Source of the DNA: a virus
Direction: 5' to 3' (one strand)
Virus record (IMG/VR): IMGVR_UViG_3300027759_000313
Location: 1 to 29,342 of that record
Length of the DNA stretch: 29,342 nt
The translations under genes were made by a program, and so were the position numbers. Shown in pieces: positions 14,442 through 23,400 of the stretch; the first letter of the stretch is position 1, and each line of letters begins with the position of its first letter. The notes beneath the pieces were generated by a model that saw only the letters and a list, made by a program, of their open reading frames with translations, was not told where the DNA came from and ran no database searches.

Positions 14442-14848
14442 GAGTAATATTTCTTATCTGTAATATTGGCAATTTTACCTAGATGTGCGTTATTGACTTT
14501 ATCTAGGTAACGCATATTCCAAATATCCGGGCAATACATTTTACGATCGTCAAAGAACTGTTTGATCATAGGTCTTACATTGCGACCGTAAAATGCTTCC
14601 ATGTGATCTGGACCGTAGCGTACAACGTAGTATTCTGCGTAGGGGAACCAAGCACCGTACAAGGCCACTGCTCCGCCTCGCTCAATGATTACTTCCCAAA
14701 TTTCTACATCTTCGGGTTCAAGAACTCGATCATAGGACCAATCAGGATTTGGAGGAAGTACTACAGTATCTGAATCTTGCCAGTTTCTGTCCCATACTTC
14801 GTCTCCAAAATCTCCAAATATATTTTTATTAGTTTTAAACTGTGGCAT
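14438..14848 (-). CDS. Conserved T4-like phage hypothetical protein (136 aa)
   Basis: This is a 136-aa acidic, aromatic-rich protein with no enzyme motif. The segment DEVWDRNWQDSDTVVLPP followed by EPEDVEIWEVI resembles a hypothetical protein I recall from marine T4-like phages, of unknown function. The ATG at 14846-14848 lacks a Shine-Dalgarno, but a late box GATAAATA ends 5 bases upstream, so it probably has its own late transcript. It is separated by 21 bases from the glycine-rich tail gene upstream and converges with the oxygenase island. Confidence 0.7.
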   Translation of the reverse strand: MPQFKTNKNIFGDFGDEVWDRNWQDSDTVVLPPNPDWSYDRVLEPEDVEIWEVIIERGGAVALYGAWFPYAEYYVVRYGPDHMEAFYGRNVRPMIKQFFDDRKMYCPDIWNMRYLDKVNNAHLGKIANITDKKYYS

Positions 14849-14853
14849 AAAAA

Positions 14854-14861
14854 TATTTATC
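14854..14861 (-). promoter_or_regulatory. T4-type late promoter box for the 136-aa gene
   Basis: The minus strand reads GATAAATA, the same octamer as before gp13 and before the giant tail gene. It fills the short gap between the glycine-rich gene stop (14870) and the ATG at 14848, ending 5 bases from the ATG. Confidence 0.65.
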
Positions 14862-14869
14862 CGTTGAAA

Positions 14870-16876
14870 TTACAAGTGTCTAATAATTACGACTCCAGTG
14901 CCGCCATTTCCTGCTACACCTGGGCTTGGATGCGATCCGCCACCGCCACCACCACCGGTATTAGCACTGCCAGTACCACCGGTTACGCTTCCTCCAGGGC
15001 CATTATGGTCGCCTGCACGGCCGCCGCCGCCGCCACCTCCGGGACTATTTCCTATTCCGTAATGACCTTGTGCTGCAGGACCGTGCTGGCCACCACCACC
15101 ACCGCCTGCATAGTATACTTGTGATCCTGTAATAGAGCTTGCCAAAGCTCGGCCGCCACTGCGAAAATCATTTACTAGTCCCACACCTCGACCTTTAGAT
15201 CCAGCGCCACCGCCTCCGCCACCTGCATACAGTGTGCCAGGTCCTGGAAAATTTCCAAATCCTGTGCCGTTACCGTGGGTTCCGGCACCTCCGGGATGGC
15301 CTTGTCCCGCAATACCCGATCCTCCAGGTACCAGCATAATGTTGCCAATGCCACCGCGGGATGAGCTAGGTCCACCATAAATTCCGCCTGGGCCGCCGAT
15401 GTGGCCCCCAGGGCCACCACCACCTGATCCGCCATTGGCTTTATCTCCCGGCCATACTCCCCCACCAGCGCCGCCATATCCGGTATTAGGATTGTAATAC
15501 TGTGCGCCACTGCCTCCGCCTCTAGCTTCCAATGAAGCAAATCTGCTTGGATTTCCGCCAGTTAATCCTGCATCTGTCCATGTGGTGGCACCTGTGCCAC
15601 CTGTGCCAACAGTTACTGGATACGATCCAGCATTAACTCTGTATCGGCTTTGATAGATAAAGCCGCCTGCGCCTGCGCCACCGCCAATTGTTCCACCACC
15701 ACCACCACCACCTATCACTAGTACTTCAATAGTTGCTGGTTGATTAAATGTCATTGTACCAGGCCCAGTAAATGTTTTTACCTGGTAACCACCTGCGGTA
15801 GTTCCTGTAACTGTTCCTGAAGTTGATGAACCAACAGATGCACCTATACTGCTCCAACCACTGTTTTCCAATATTTCTGGAAGAGCAGTTGTCGAGTTAT
15901 AACGCATTTCTCCTAGAACACTGTTGTAGGCAATGATCACTACTCCTGCACTGCTGACACTGGCATTGGAGCCTGGTCCCATTCCACCGCCACCGCTGCC
16001 AAAGCCGCTGGCAACATAGGCGGTCCCAAGGTCGCCGCCACCGCCCTTGCCGCCCACTCCCCAATAAGTTCCACTGTCACTGGTTGAGCCGCCGCCGCCT
16101 GCATAATATGTAGGTGTTCCAGATATAGTGCTGGCGAGTCCATCTCCACCATAGCCAATGTTGGTATCTCCAGCTTTCCATTGCCAACCTCGCATGTCAG
16201 TTATACGTTCCCATGTACCTTCACCTTCAAAGTAACTAGTGTTAGATGGATCTACTTTTAATCCGTTACCGCCCTTGGCTCCAGCGCCCCCACCACCTGA
16301 TCCGCCGGTATAGTTGTATCTATTTCCTGTGTTTAAACCGGGTAGGCCACCGTCGTTTCCCTGGCCTGAGGTTGTTGTACCTTGTCCGTTGTAGTTACTG
16401 GTAACTCCTGCACCAGAACCTACTGAGCCAGCACTGCCTACAGGTGCACCGTTTGACCAGTAGCCGCCGCCTTGGCCGCCATAGGCAGTTTGACCAAAGG
16501 CCACAGTATTATTTCCTTGTACTGAAGCGTTGTTTCCGCCTGCTACGCCTGCACCTATCGAAACAGTATAGGTGCTACCAGGCGTTACTGTAAAGTTTCC
16601 GTTATAGATGTAGCCGCCTGCGCCACCTCCACCTCCAACGTCACCACCCCCTGATCCGCCTGCTCCAATGACCAGTAAACGAATACTGGTTACACCTGCT
16701 GGTGCTACCCATTGAGAATTTGAAATTCCCGAAGGAGTACTGCCAGTTACCACAGTATACCCACCGGTAGTCCATCGAATTACTGTTTCGCCGGTTCCTG
16801 CTCTGGCATTAGTTGCTCCAGAAGGTAATTGCAGGAAACCTGTATCATTAATTGTAAGATTTTTTAAAGTCGCCAT
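14870..16876 (-). CDS. Glycine-rich adhesin-like tail protein, double unit
   Basis: This 668-aa protein begins MATLKNLTINDTGF, as do the next two genes. It contains two glycine-rich domains in tandem, roughly residues 35-320 and 350-668. Each opens with a GGY-x-V...F/G-T strand and RLLVIGAGG or EVLVIGGGGGGG, continues with GGYIYNG or GGFIYQS and poly-Gly loops, and closes with VVIIAYN or VVIIRHL. The junction carries a fibre-type segment, GEMRYNSTTALPEI...GWSSIGA, that in the paralogues stands near the N-terminus, so two units seem to have fused. Glycine-rich loops recall the receptor-binding adhesins (gp38 type) of T-even phages. I infer a host-recognition role. No Shine-Dalgarno is visible; it starts 12 bases after the gene upstream. 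Confidence 0.75.
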   Translation of the reverse strand: MATLKNLTINDTGFLQLPSGATNARAGTGETVIRWTTGGYTVVTGSTPSGISNSQWVAPAGVTSIRLLVIGAGGSGGGDVGGGGGAGGYIYNGNFTVTPGSTYTVSIGAGVAGGNNASVQGNNTVAFGQTAYGGQGGGYWSNGAPVGSAGSVGSGAGVTSNYNGQGTTTSGQGNDGGLPGLNTGNRYNYTGGSGGGGAGAKGGNGLKVDPSNTSYFEGEGTWERITDMRGWQWKAGDTNIGYGGDGLASTISGTPTYYAGGGGSTSDSGTYWGVGGKGGGGDLGTAYVASGFGSGGGGMGPGSNASVSSAGVVIIAYNSVLGEMRYNSTTALPEILENSGWSSIGASVGSSTSGTVTGTTAGGYQVKTFTGPGTMTFNQPATIEVLVIGGGGGGGTIGGGAGAGGFIYQSRYRVNAGSYPVTVGTGGTGATTWTDAGLTGGNPSRFASLEARGGGSGAQYYNPNTGYGGAGGGVWPGDKANGGSGGGGPGGHIGGPGGIYGGPSSSRGGIGNIMLVPGGSGIAGQGHPGGAGTHGNGTGFGNFPGPGTLYAGGGGGGAGSKGRGVGLVNDFRSGGRALASSITGSQVYYAGGGGGGQHGPAAQGHYGIGNSPGGGGGGGRAGDHNGPGGSVTGGTGSANTGGGGGGGSHPSPGVAGNGGTGVVIIRHL

Positions 16877-16888
16877 AGTATGTTTGTC

Positions 16889-17983
16889 TTATGTTGTTCT
16901 GTATCTAACGATAACAATTCCAGCAGAACCATTTCCGCTTCTGTAACTGTCTGGGTGGTGTGCTGAGCCACCGCCGCTACCGTGTCCTGTTGCATCCATA
17001 TATGCCTGTGGTCCGCCGCTGTAGCTTCCGCCGCCGCCGCCAAGACTTCGACCTGCTTGATCTCTAGCATAGTTATCTGCAGGACCATGACTGCCGCCAG
17101 CGCCACCACCGGCATAATATGTTACTGCTGTGCCGGTGATCGAACTAGATGCTCCGTCGCCACCTTTGGCTTCGTAGTATAGACCTTGACGATTATAACC
17201 CATTTCTCCAGCTCCGCCGCCACCTGCGCCACCGTATACGCAAATACTAGGTTGTGGATAAACATGAGAACCTGGACCGCCGGCCGCACCATAGTGGTGG
17301 TGTCCCCATCCTCCAGGATGCCCTTGACCGATAATTCCATCGCCTGGTTTCTTTTGTCCGTAACCAGGAAAGCTGACTCCGCCAAATGTTTGTCCGTTGC
17401 CACCGCCACCGCCACCGCCACCACTTCCGCCAGGATCTCCAACGTTTCCACTATAGCTGTAGCCTCGGCCACCACCTGTAGAAATTACACCTGTAGGGCC
17501 GCCAAATATGCTGGGATTTCCAGGAGTATGTGTGTTGTTTGTATGACCAGTAGCACCTGATCCGCCTGTACCTACAGTAACAGCATAACCTGTACCGCCA
17601 GTTACTCCATAACTTCCGTTATAGATATACCCCCCGCCACCCCCGCCACCTGATAAACCAGATCCGCCACCACCACCTGCAACTACCAATAGTTCAACAG
17701 TTCCGGGATAAGTCGGGGTAAAAGTACCAGGACTGGTAAAGGTATGTACATTGAAGCCACCACGCGATGCTGCTGCTGTGTTGCCAGTAGTTGTTCCACC
17801 TGAGGCTGCTTGAATACTAGCGCCGATGGTTTTCCAAACTGTGCCGTCATAATATTCTGTTGTACTGTTAGTGGTGTTATATCTTATCATGCCAGCAGCG
17901 GCTGTTGCTCGATTACCAGTTGTACCTTGAGGTAAACGTACAAATCCTGTGTCGTTGATTGTGAGATTTTTTAACGTTGCCAT
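16889..17983 (-). CDS. Glycine-rich adhesin-like tail protein, single unit 1
   Basis: This is a 364-aa protein. The N-terminal fibre-type module is ATLKNLTINDTGFVRLP, then GMIRYNTTNSTTEYYDG and VWKTIGAS. After a spacer comes one glycine-rich domain: GGFNVHTFTSPGTFTP, VELLVVAGGGGG, GGYIYNGSYGV, a long Gly/Ser/Tyr/His region including AGGGAGGSHGPADNY, and a closing IVIVRYRTT. The layout equals that of the next gene and of the second half of the previous one. It probably forms part of a tail-fibre tip or host-contact site. It is separated by only 6 bases from the gene upstream, with no clear Shine-Dalgarno, so translational coupling is likely. Confidence 0.75.
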   Translation of the reverse strand: MATLKNLTINDTGFVRLPQGTTGNRATAAAGMIRYNTTNSTTEYYDGTVWKTIGASIQAASGGTTTGNTAAASRGGFNVHTFTSPGTFTPTYPGTVELLVVAGGGGGSGLSGGGGGGGYIYNGSYGVTGGTGYAVTVGTGGSGATGHTNNTHTPGNPSIFGGPTGVISTGGGRGYSYSGNVGDPGGSGGGGGGGGNGQTFGGVSFPGYGQKKPGDGIIGQGHPGGWGHHHYGAAGGPGSHVYPQPSICVYGGAGGGGAGEMGYNRQGLYYEAKGGDGASSSITGTAVTYYAGGGAGGSHGPADNYARDQAGRSLGGGGGSYSGGPQAYMDATGHGSGGGSAHHPDSYRSGNGSAGIVIVRYRTT

Positions 17984-17989
17984 TTTTAA

Positions 17990-19075
17990 TTAACTCGCTT
18001 TGTATCGTACTACTACAATACCTTGATAACCGTTGCCGCCTGCTTCGTTTGGATATGGATAGGTTCCACTTGCACCACCGCCACCATAATATGTACCGTT
18101 GCCACCATAACTTTGTGTGCCTCCGGGATATGCATCACCGCCACCTCCTAGGCCACCACGTGCTCTTGCCCAACCATAGTTATTGCCGGGTCCGTGATTT
18201 CCACCTGCGCCACCACCTGCATAGTATGTAGCAGTACCAGTAATTGAACTAGATGCTCCGTCTCCACCTGCGGCAACCCCTCGCATGTTTAGATCCCAGG
18301 TAATTAAACTGGCATCATCTAATTGACTTGTAGGCCAGTTGCCAACTCTACACCAGCCGTTTTCGCCTGCTCCACCACCGCCACCGCCACCATAGTGTGT
18401 ACCTGCAGGTGTACCTGGCCAGTGTGCGCCGGCACCTCCTGGAAATCCTTGTCCTAGAGTACCACCTTCAACTGCTGGCCGCCAGCTAGCACCATTAACG
18501 TGTCCGCCAGGGCCGCCTCCACCACTTCCGCCAAAGTTTTTCGGTGCTCCGCTGTCTGGTGAGGGATAAGCCATTCCGGCTCCGCCACCTAAGGCAGTGA
18601 GACCTAGACCAGTTGTATCAGTACCCCTTGTATGGCTGTCGTTGCCGTGATTAGCACCACCTGCTGCGCCACCAGGTCCAATTGATATAGGATATGTTGT
18701 ACCACCTGTAACCATTACACCTTGATTGTACAACATGCCTCCAGCACCACCGCCACCTGCAATTCCAGATGCTCCGGCACCACCGCCACCTACTAGCAAT
18801 ATGTCCACAGGACCGGTGTAGGTTGGCACAAAGTTTGCACTGCTGGTAAAGGTATGTATAGTATAACCACCTGTAGTTGCAATTGTTCCGCCAGTGGCAG
18901 TTTGTTTCTCGTCAGCTGCTACCCAACCGGCAGCAGTGTACACTTCAACAGAAGCAGTAGTAGTATTAAACCTAACCATACCTACAGTTGGGGAACCAGG
19001 TCTTTCTCCTGTGGTACCAGTCGGTAACTGAATATGACCAGTATCGTTGATAGTAAGATTTTTTAAGGTTGCCAT
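17990..19075 (-). CDS. Glycine-rich adhesin-like tail protein, single unit 2
   Basis: This 361-aa paralogue of the previous gene has the N-terminus ATLKNLTINDTGHIQLP with GMVRFNTTTASVEVYTAAG. The glycine-rich domain then runs from GGYTIHTFTSSANFVP and DILLVGGGGAG to IVVVRYKAS. It contains AGGGAGGNHGPGNNY, the same HGP motif as its neighbours. The loops differ most, as expected for receptor-binding parts. The first 38 coding bases of the three paralogues encode nearly the same peptide but differ at synonymous sites, so the duplications are old. It starts 5 bases after the S74 gene stop; AAGG overlapping that stop may serve as ribosome-binding site. Confidence 0.75.
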   Translation of the reverse strand: MATLKNLTINDTGHIQLPTGTTGERPGSPTVGMVRFNTTTASVEVYTAAGWVAADEKQTATGGTIATTGGYTIHTFTSSANFVPTYTGPVDILLVGGGGAGASGIAGGGGAGGMLYNQGVMVTGGTTYPISIGPGGAAGGANHGNDSHTRGTDTTGLGLTALGGGAGMAYPSPDSGAPKNFGGSGGGGPGGHVNGASWRPAVEGGTLGQGFPGGAGAHWPGTPAGTHYGGGGGGGAGENGWCRVGNWPTSQLDDASLITWDLNMRGVAAGGDGASSSITGTATYYAGGGAGGNHGPGNNYGWARARGGLGGGGDAYPGGTQSYGGNGTYYGGGGASGTYPYPNEAGGNGYQGIVVVRYKAS

Positions 19076-19080
19076 TTGGG

Positions 19081-20079
19081 TTATTTACCTTCTTTCAATT
19101 TGGTAATTTCTTTCTCAAGTGTTTTAATAGATTCAATTAGATAAGCAGTTAGCTTGGTATAGTAAATGCCTTCTGGGTTTCCATCTTTGTCTTTGCTGAC
19201 AAGATTTGGAATAACTTTATCTACATCTTCAGCAATTAAACCAGCTTCGCCTTTTCTGCTGCCGTCTTTACGATCGTAGGTTACGCCTACTAGACTTAGA
19301 ATAGCATCTAAAGCGTTGGTAATTGGCATTACATTTTCTTTTAATGCAATACTAGATGTTTCTGTAACTGTTGTAGCACTGATTGTAGTGCAGGTAATCT
19401 GGCCGCTTGCTCCAATACCGCCTGTAACGACCAGCGTACCTGTACCGGTAGTAGTCGAAGCTACGTTATCAGTCATTAAAATACTAGCAGTAGCTTTTGT
19501 AGCACTTGTAGTACCTCTTAGAGTTAATGTTCCACTGTTTGCCGCACTACCATAGACATTGGCTCCTAAATATGCTGTAGCAGTTAACTCGCCAGTACTT
19601 GGAACAAACGCCAAGTTTGCCCTGTTATTCAGACCAGTAACCTGACCACTGGTATATATACTGCCAGAATTAGTAGCAAATATTGGATAGTATACAGTTG
19701 CAGTAGATCCAGGATCAGTTACTGCAATACCGCCTGAAGCCAATGATGTCCAACTCAGTGTGCCATCAGTCGCCGAAGTTAGTGCATAACCAGCAACACT
19801 AGTAACCGCTGACGGCCAAGTTAGTGTGTAGTTTGTTGCAATTGTAGCAGCAGATTTGTGAGCTACGTAGTTTGAACTGTCGGCGTCTGCTAGACGCAGT
19901 TCCGACTGTGCATTAAGCTGTGCGGCTCCAACTATCTGTGTAATACCAGTTCCGTTAGGATCAATAATTATATTTTGATTAGTTACCGCGGTTGATAAAG
20001 TATTACCGGTGCCGCTGGCAATAATAGTACCCATGCCTCCACCACTACCGACAATACCAATACTTACTTTACGTCCCAT
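19081..20079 (-). CDS. Tail-fibre protein with C-terminal S74 chaperone domain
   Basis: This 332-aa protein has Gly/Thr/Ser/Ala-rich beta-structured repeats over residues 1-235. These include ELRLADADSSNYVAHKS and NYTLTWPSAVT, common in phage fibres. The C-terminal peptidase S74 (intramolecular chaperone) domain spans about 240-325: SSIALKENVMPI, VTYDRKDGS, GEAGLIAEDVDKVIP and YYTKLTAYLIESIKTLE, ending in a coiled-coil tail. S74 domains assist fibre trimerisation and cleave themselves off using a Ser-Lys pair; Ser242/243 and Lys247 are the candidates. The ATG is preceded by AAGGCGG. It sits between the adhesin-like genes and the small virion protein, in one leftward operon. Confidence 0.85.
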   Translation of the reverse strand: MGRKVSIGIVGSGGGMGTIIASGTGNTLSTAVTNQNIIIDPNGTGITQIVGAAQLNAQSELRLADADSSNYVAHKSAATIATNYTLTWPSAVTSVAGYALTSATDGTLSWTSLASGGIAVTDPGSTATVYYPIFATNSGSIYTSGQVTGLNNRANLAFVPSTGELTATAYLGANVYGSAANSGTLTLRGTTSATKATASILMTDNVASTTTGTGTLVVTGGIGASGQITCTTISATTVTETSSIALKENVMPITNALDAILSLVGVTYDRKDGSRKGEAGLIAEDVDKVIPNLVSKDKDGNPEGIYYTKLTAYLIESIKTLEKEITKLKEGK

Positions 20080-20091
20080 TTTTTATCCGCC

Positions 20092-20427
20092 TTATGCTGT
20101 TGATGTTTCGATACCGTAGGACACACAACTAATTGTTGGTGTTGCTGATGATACGTAAACTACTAGATATTTATTGGTAGAGTCTAATACCAATCCTGTG
20201 CGCTCTAACACACCGCTGGCCACAATGCTAGTGTCATATTCAAGCCATTCATCAACCGAAGGTGATGTAGAACTTGATATAGCAATTCTAACTGTTGCCG
20301 CTGTTGAGCTATTTCTATTACAAACGTTCAAACTGACCACACTAAATGTACTTGCCGGGCAAGTATAAACTGTGGTGTTTGTAGTAGTCAGTGTAATGTT
20401 AGCTGTACCTAATCTTCCTGTTGCCAT
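20092..20427 (-). CDS. Small virion structural protein (111 aa)
   Basis: This 111-aa, all-beta-looking protein starts MATGRLGTANITL and carries EWLEYDTSIVASGVLERTG, then LVVYVSSATPTISCVSYGIE. Proteins with the same start and the GVLERTG segment are found next to tail genes in marine T4-like phages as virion components of unknown position. It has a clear ribosome-binding site (GGAG). It lies 13 bases after the giant gene and 12 before the S74 fibre gene, so it belongs to the same operon. Confidence 0.7.
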   Translation of the reverse strand: MATGRLGTANITLTTTNTTVYTCPASTFSVVSLNVCNRNSSTAATVRIAISSSTSPSVDEWLEYDTSIVASGVLERTGLVLDSTNKYLVVYVSSATPTISCVSYGIETSTA

Positions 20428-20440
20428 TATAATTTCTCCA

Positions 20441-23400
20441 TTAATTTAAAAAGTAATTCCAAGCCACTGGATAACCTCTTACTCCAGCCTGGAAGTTAAA
20501 GTTAGCCTTCATTTGGATAGTTCCGCCTGTAGTTGTAGTAATTTGTGTACCAGAAATTTGAACAAAACCTGCTACGATACTATTTACATTCAAACTAGCT
20601 CCACCGCCACCAATTTGTGCAGCGATATATGCCTTGATAGCTCTCTGAGTTGGAACAACGTTATCAGAGTTTGCTGTTAAAAACGGATCTGTTGAGAATT
20701 CCGTAACTGTTGCTGAATTGCCGCCTAGGGTAATATTACCTAGAGACAATTCGGATAGACCTGCAATATTAAATGCATCAGCATTCAATGTTGCACGACC
20801 GGTTGCCTGTTCAATAACAAACAATTCACCAACTCGGAAGTTACCGTCTTGGTCAGTTGATGTATAGAATACACGACCGCCGTTGTTATCAACTGTTTCA
20901 TTAAGTTGATTTGATACCTGTGTTGGTTCACCTGGATAATTTGTTTCTGTACGGTTTCCAGTTCCAATATTTAAGAAGTCGTGTCCTGTTAAACGAACCT
21001 GTGAATACAAAATTCTAGTTGTGATTGCTGTGCCATCTGCAGGAGAATTGTATGAGCTCATGCTTGGAGAAACTTGCAAATAAGCACTTATTCCACCATT
21101 GTAAGTTCCAGATTGTGAAATCAACTGAACTAGTTTATATACAGTGTTTGGTTGTGTTGAAAACACAACATTGGCTCCGGCGTTTGGTACGCCTGTTAGT
21201 TTTCTTACAGCTATATAAGAACCGCTTTGGAAGCTATCTGCGTATCCGTCGCCTGTATCGAGTTCTGCAATAGCAGCATCGTAGCCGATTCCTCTATTAA
21301 CAAAGCTAGGATTAGCAACTGCACCGTTACCAATTCTCACACTAGTTGGAGCTTCGTATAAATTGTTAGGATCTGTTATTGTAATTGTTGGAGCCGATGA
21401 ATATGTAGATCCAGGCTCTATAAGTCTGATAGCATAGATCTTATTCTCTGAAACAAATGCACGAGCCTTGGCTGTTGCTCCTAGCACAGCACTCGATGCC
21501 GCTGTAGTTGATGCGCTTGGAATAATGGCCCAAATACCACTTTGATTTGGATTACCATGTACCGCTATAGCTGCTCCAGTACCGCTGGCTCTAGTAATAG
21601 CTCTAGTTGTCCAGTTAATACCATCTTCTGAACTAACCATGTTGTTGCTGGTAGAGTTAGTAGCAAGGAAAACTCCTTGACCGTATCTAACGTTAGTTAT
21701 TGTTTGATTTAACCAACCAGTTACATCTGTATTATACCAGTTTACACCTTTGTTAACACTGTAGGCCGGGCTTACTGCGCCATTTGAAGATACAGCTACA
21801 AACTTGTTGTTACCATAGGCAAGGCTTGTCCAAGTTGAACTTGTCGGTAATTCTCCGCCTGCTGTCCAAGTTACCCCACCGTCTGTGCTGTAGCTGGTAG
21901 TTGCAAAACCTGAGCTAACTACTACCCATGCACCTTGTCCATAAGCGATGCTGGTTCCTGTGCCTCCTGTTGTGGTTCCGCCTGCGGTCCATGATATGCC
22001 ACCGTTAGTTGAATAAGCAGTGGTTCCGTCAAGTCCTAGAACTACCCAACGTGCTACTCCTGATACATTTCCGTAAGCAACACCAACAGCTTGTCCACTC
22101 AACGCTCCTGGTAATGCGCCACCTGCAGTCCATGTTGTTCCGCCGTCTGTTGAATATGCATTAACTGTAGTACTTGAAGAAATTGCTACCAAATGGTGTG
22201 CCACTGGTGTTGCTGTTCCGCTGCCGCTGCCTGCGCCAGTAGCGACAAAATATGTTCCTACAAGTTGTGTAGCTGCGCCAATACTGGTCCAAACAGTGTT
22301 GCCTAAACTAGTGATTACATAAGCACGACCGGTTACAAATGAGCCGGCAGTTTCAACTACAGTTAGTTTACCAGTGGCTAGGCCAACCCAGTTTGAAGTG
22401 CTAGGCAATGATAATAAATTTTGACTCCAGGTAGTACCGTTGGTAGAAGTATTGGTAGTTCTTGAACCACTGGCTACTGCTACAAATGTTCCGCCTGCGC
22501 CAAATCCTGCGAATGAGAATGCTTGAATTGCGCCTGCTGCACTTACAGAAGTCACAGTGACTGTGATGTTATTAGTGCTGGTTCCGCCTAGACTTGTACC
22601 AGCTAATGTTAGTGTGTCTAATCTAGTATATCCTGTACCTGCACTAACAATAACTACTGCACTGTATTTTGTGCCTTTTCTAACCACTGTGAATGTTGCG
22701 GTGCTTGTACCTGTACCGCCTGTAGCAGACACAGGAGTGTACACACCGTATGTTGGAACATACAATGCCTGCGTGTATGTTTGTGCTGTAGCCAATGTTC
22801 TTGATGTTGAACTATATGTTGGGGCTGTAAATGATATTGCAGGCTCAATTACATAGGTAGAAGAAGCATCAGGAGCCACAATTGGTGTACCAGGAACCAC
22901 ATGATCCCAGCCTGCGCCACCTGTTGACTCTTTGGTCACAGTGGCCTCTTTTGTTCCAGCTGTGTAACTTGCAACAATACCAAACTGTCCTGCTGCTGTG
23001 CCGCCTGTGATTAACAGTTTCATTCCCACATAAGCACCTGTAATTTCATCATCAACCGCAGCAATTGTTAATGCAGATGTTGTTCCGCTTTGTGCAGTGT
23101 TGGCATTTGAAACATAGCCGTAACCGCCAAGGTTTCCGTCGGCTTCTGGTGCGGTTGTGCTGTCGTCAACATTGTCTAACAATCTAATTTGATATACTGC
23201 ACCATCTCGAAATTCATCTTGTTCAACAATAGCTCCTGAGCCGCCGCCTGACACTGACCAGTTAACCTGTGTATAATCAGTGCCTGCATTGTCGTATGCA
23301 AATCTCCATAGGTAATTAATGTTGTCTGTTAATACACTACCAACAGTAACTGCACCTGCCTTGTTATCTACTTCGCAGTAGATAGGAGTTTCATTGGCAT

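Noticed and set aside
14777-17560. Several open frames of 60-124 aa on both strands within the glycine-rich genes (for example 14777-15124, 15175-15540, 17122-17475, 17186-17560)
   Set aside because: They are frame shadows of GGN/GCN-rich coding sequence: low-complexity translations (Ala/Thr/Val or Ser runs), no ribosome-binding sites, and fully nested in well-supported genes.
19082-19089. GGTAAATA on the minus strand before the glycine-rich gene at 19075
   Set aside because: It is explained as the last codons and stop of the S74 gene (Gly-Lys-stop), with AAGG as ribosome-binding site; promoter use cannot be claimed.
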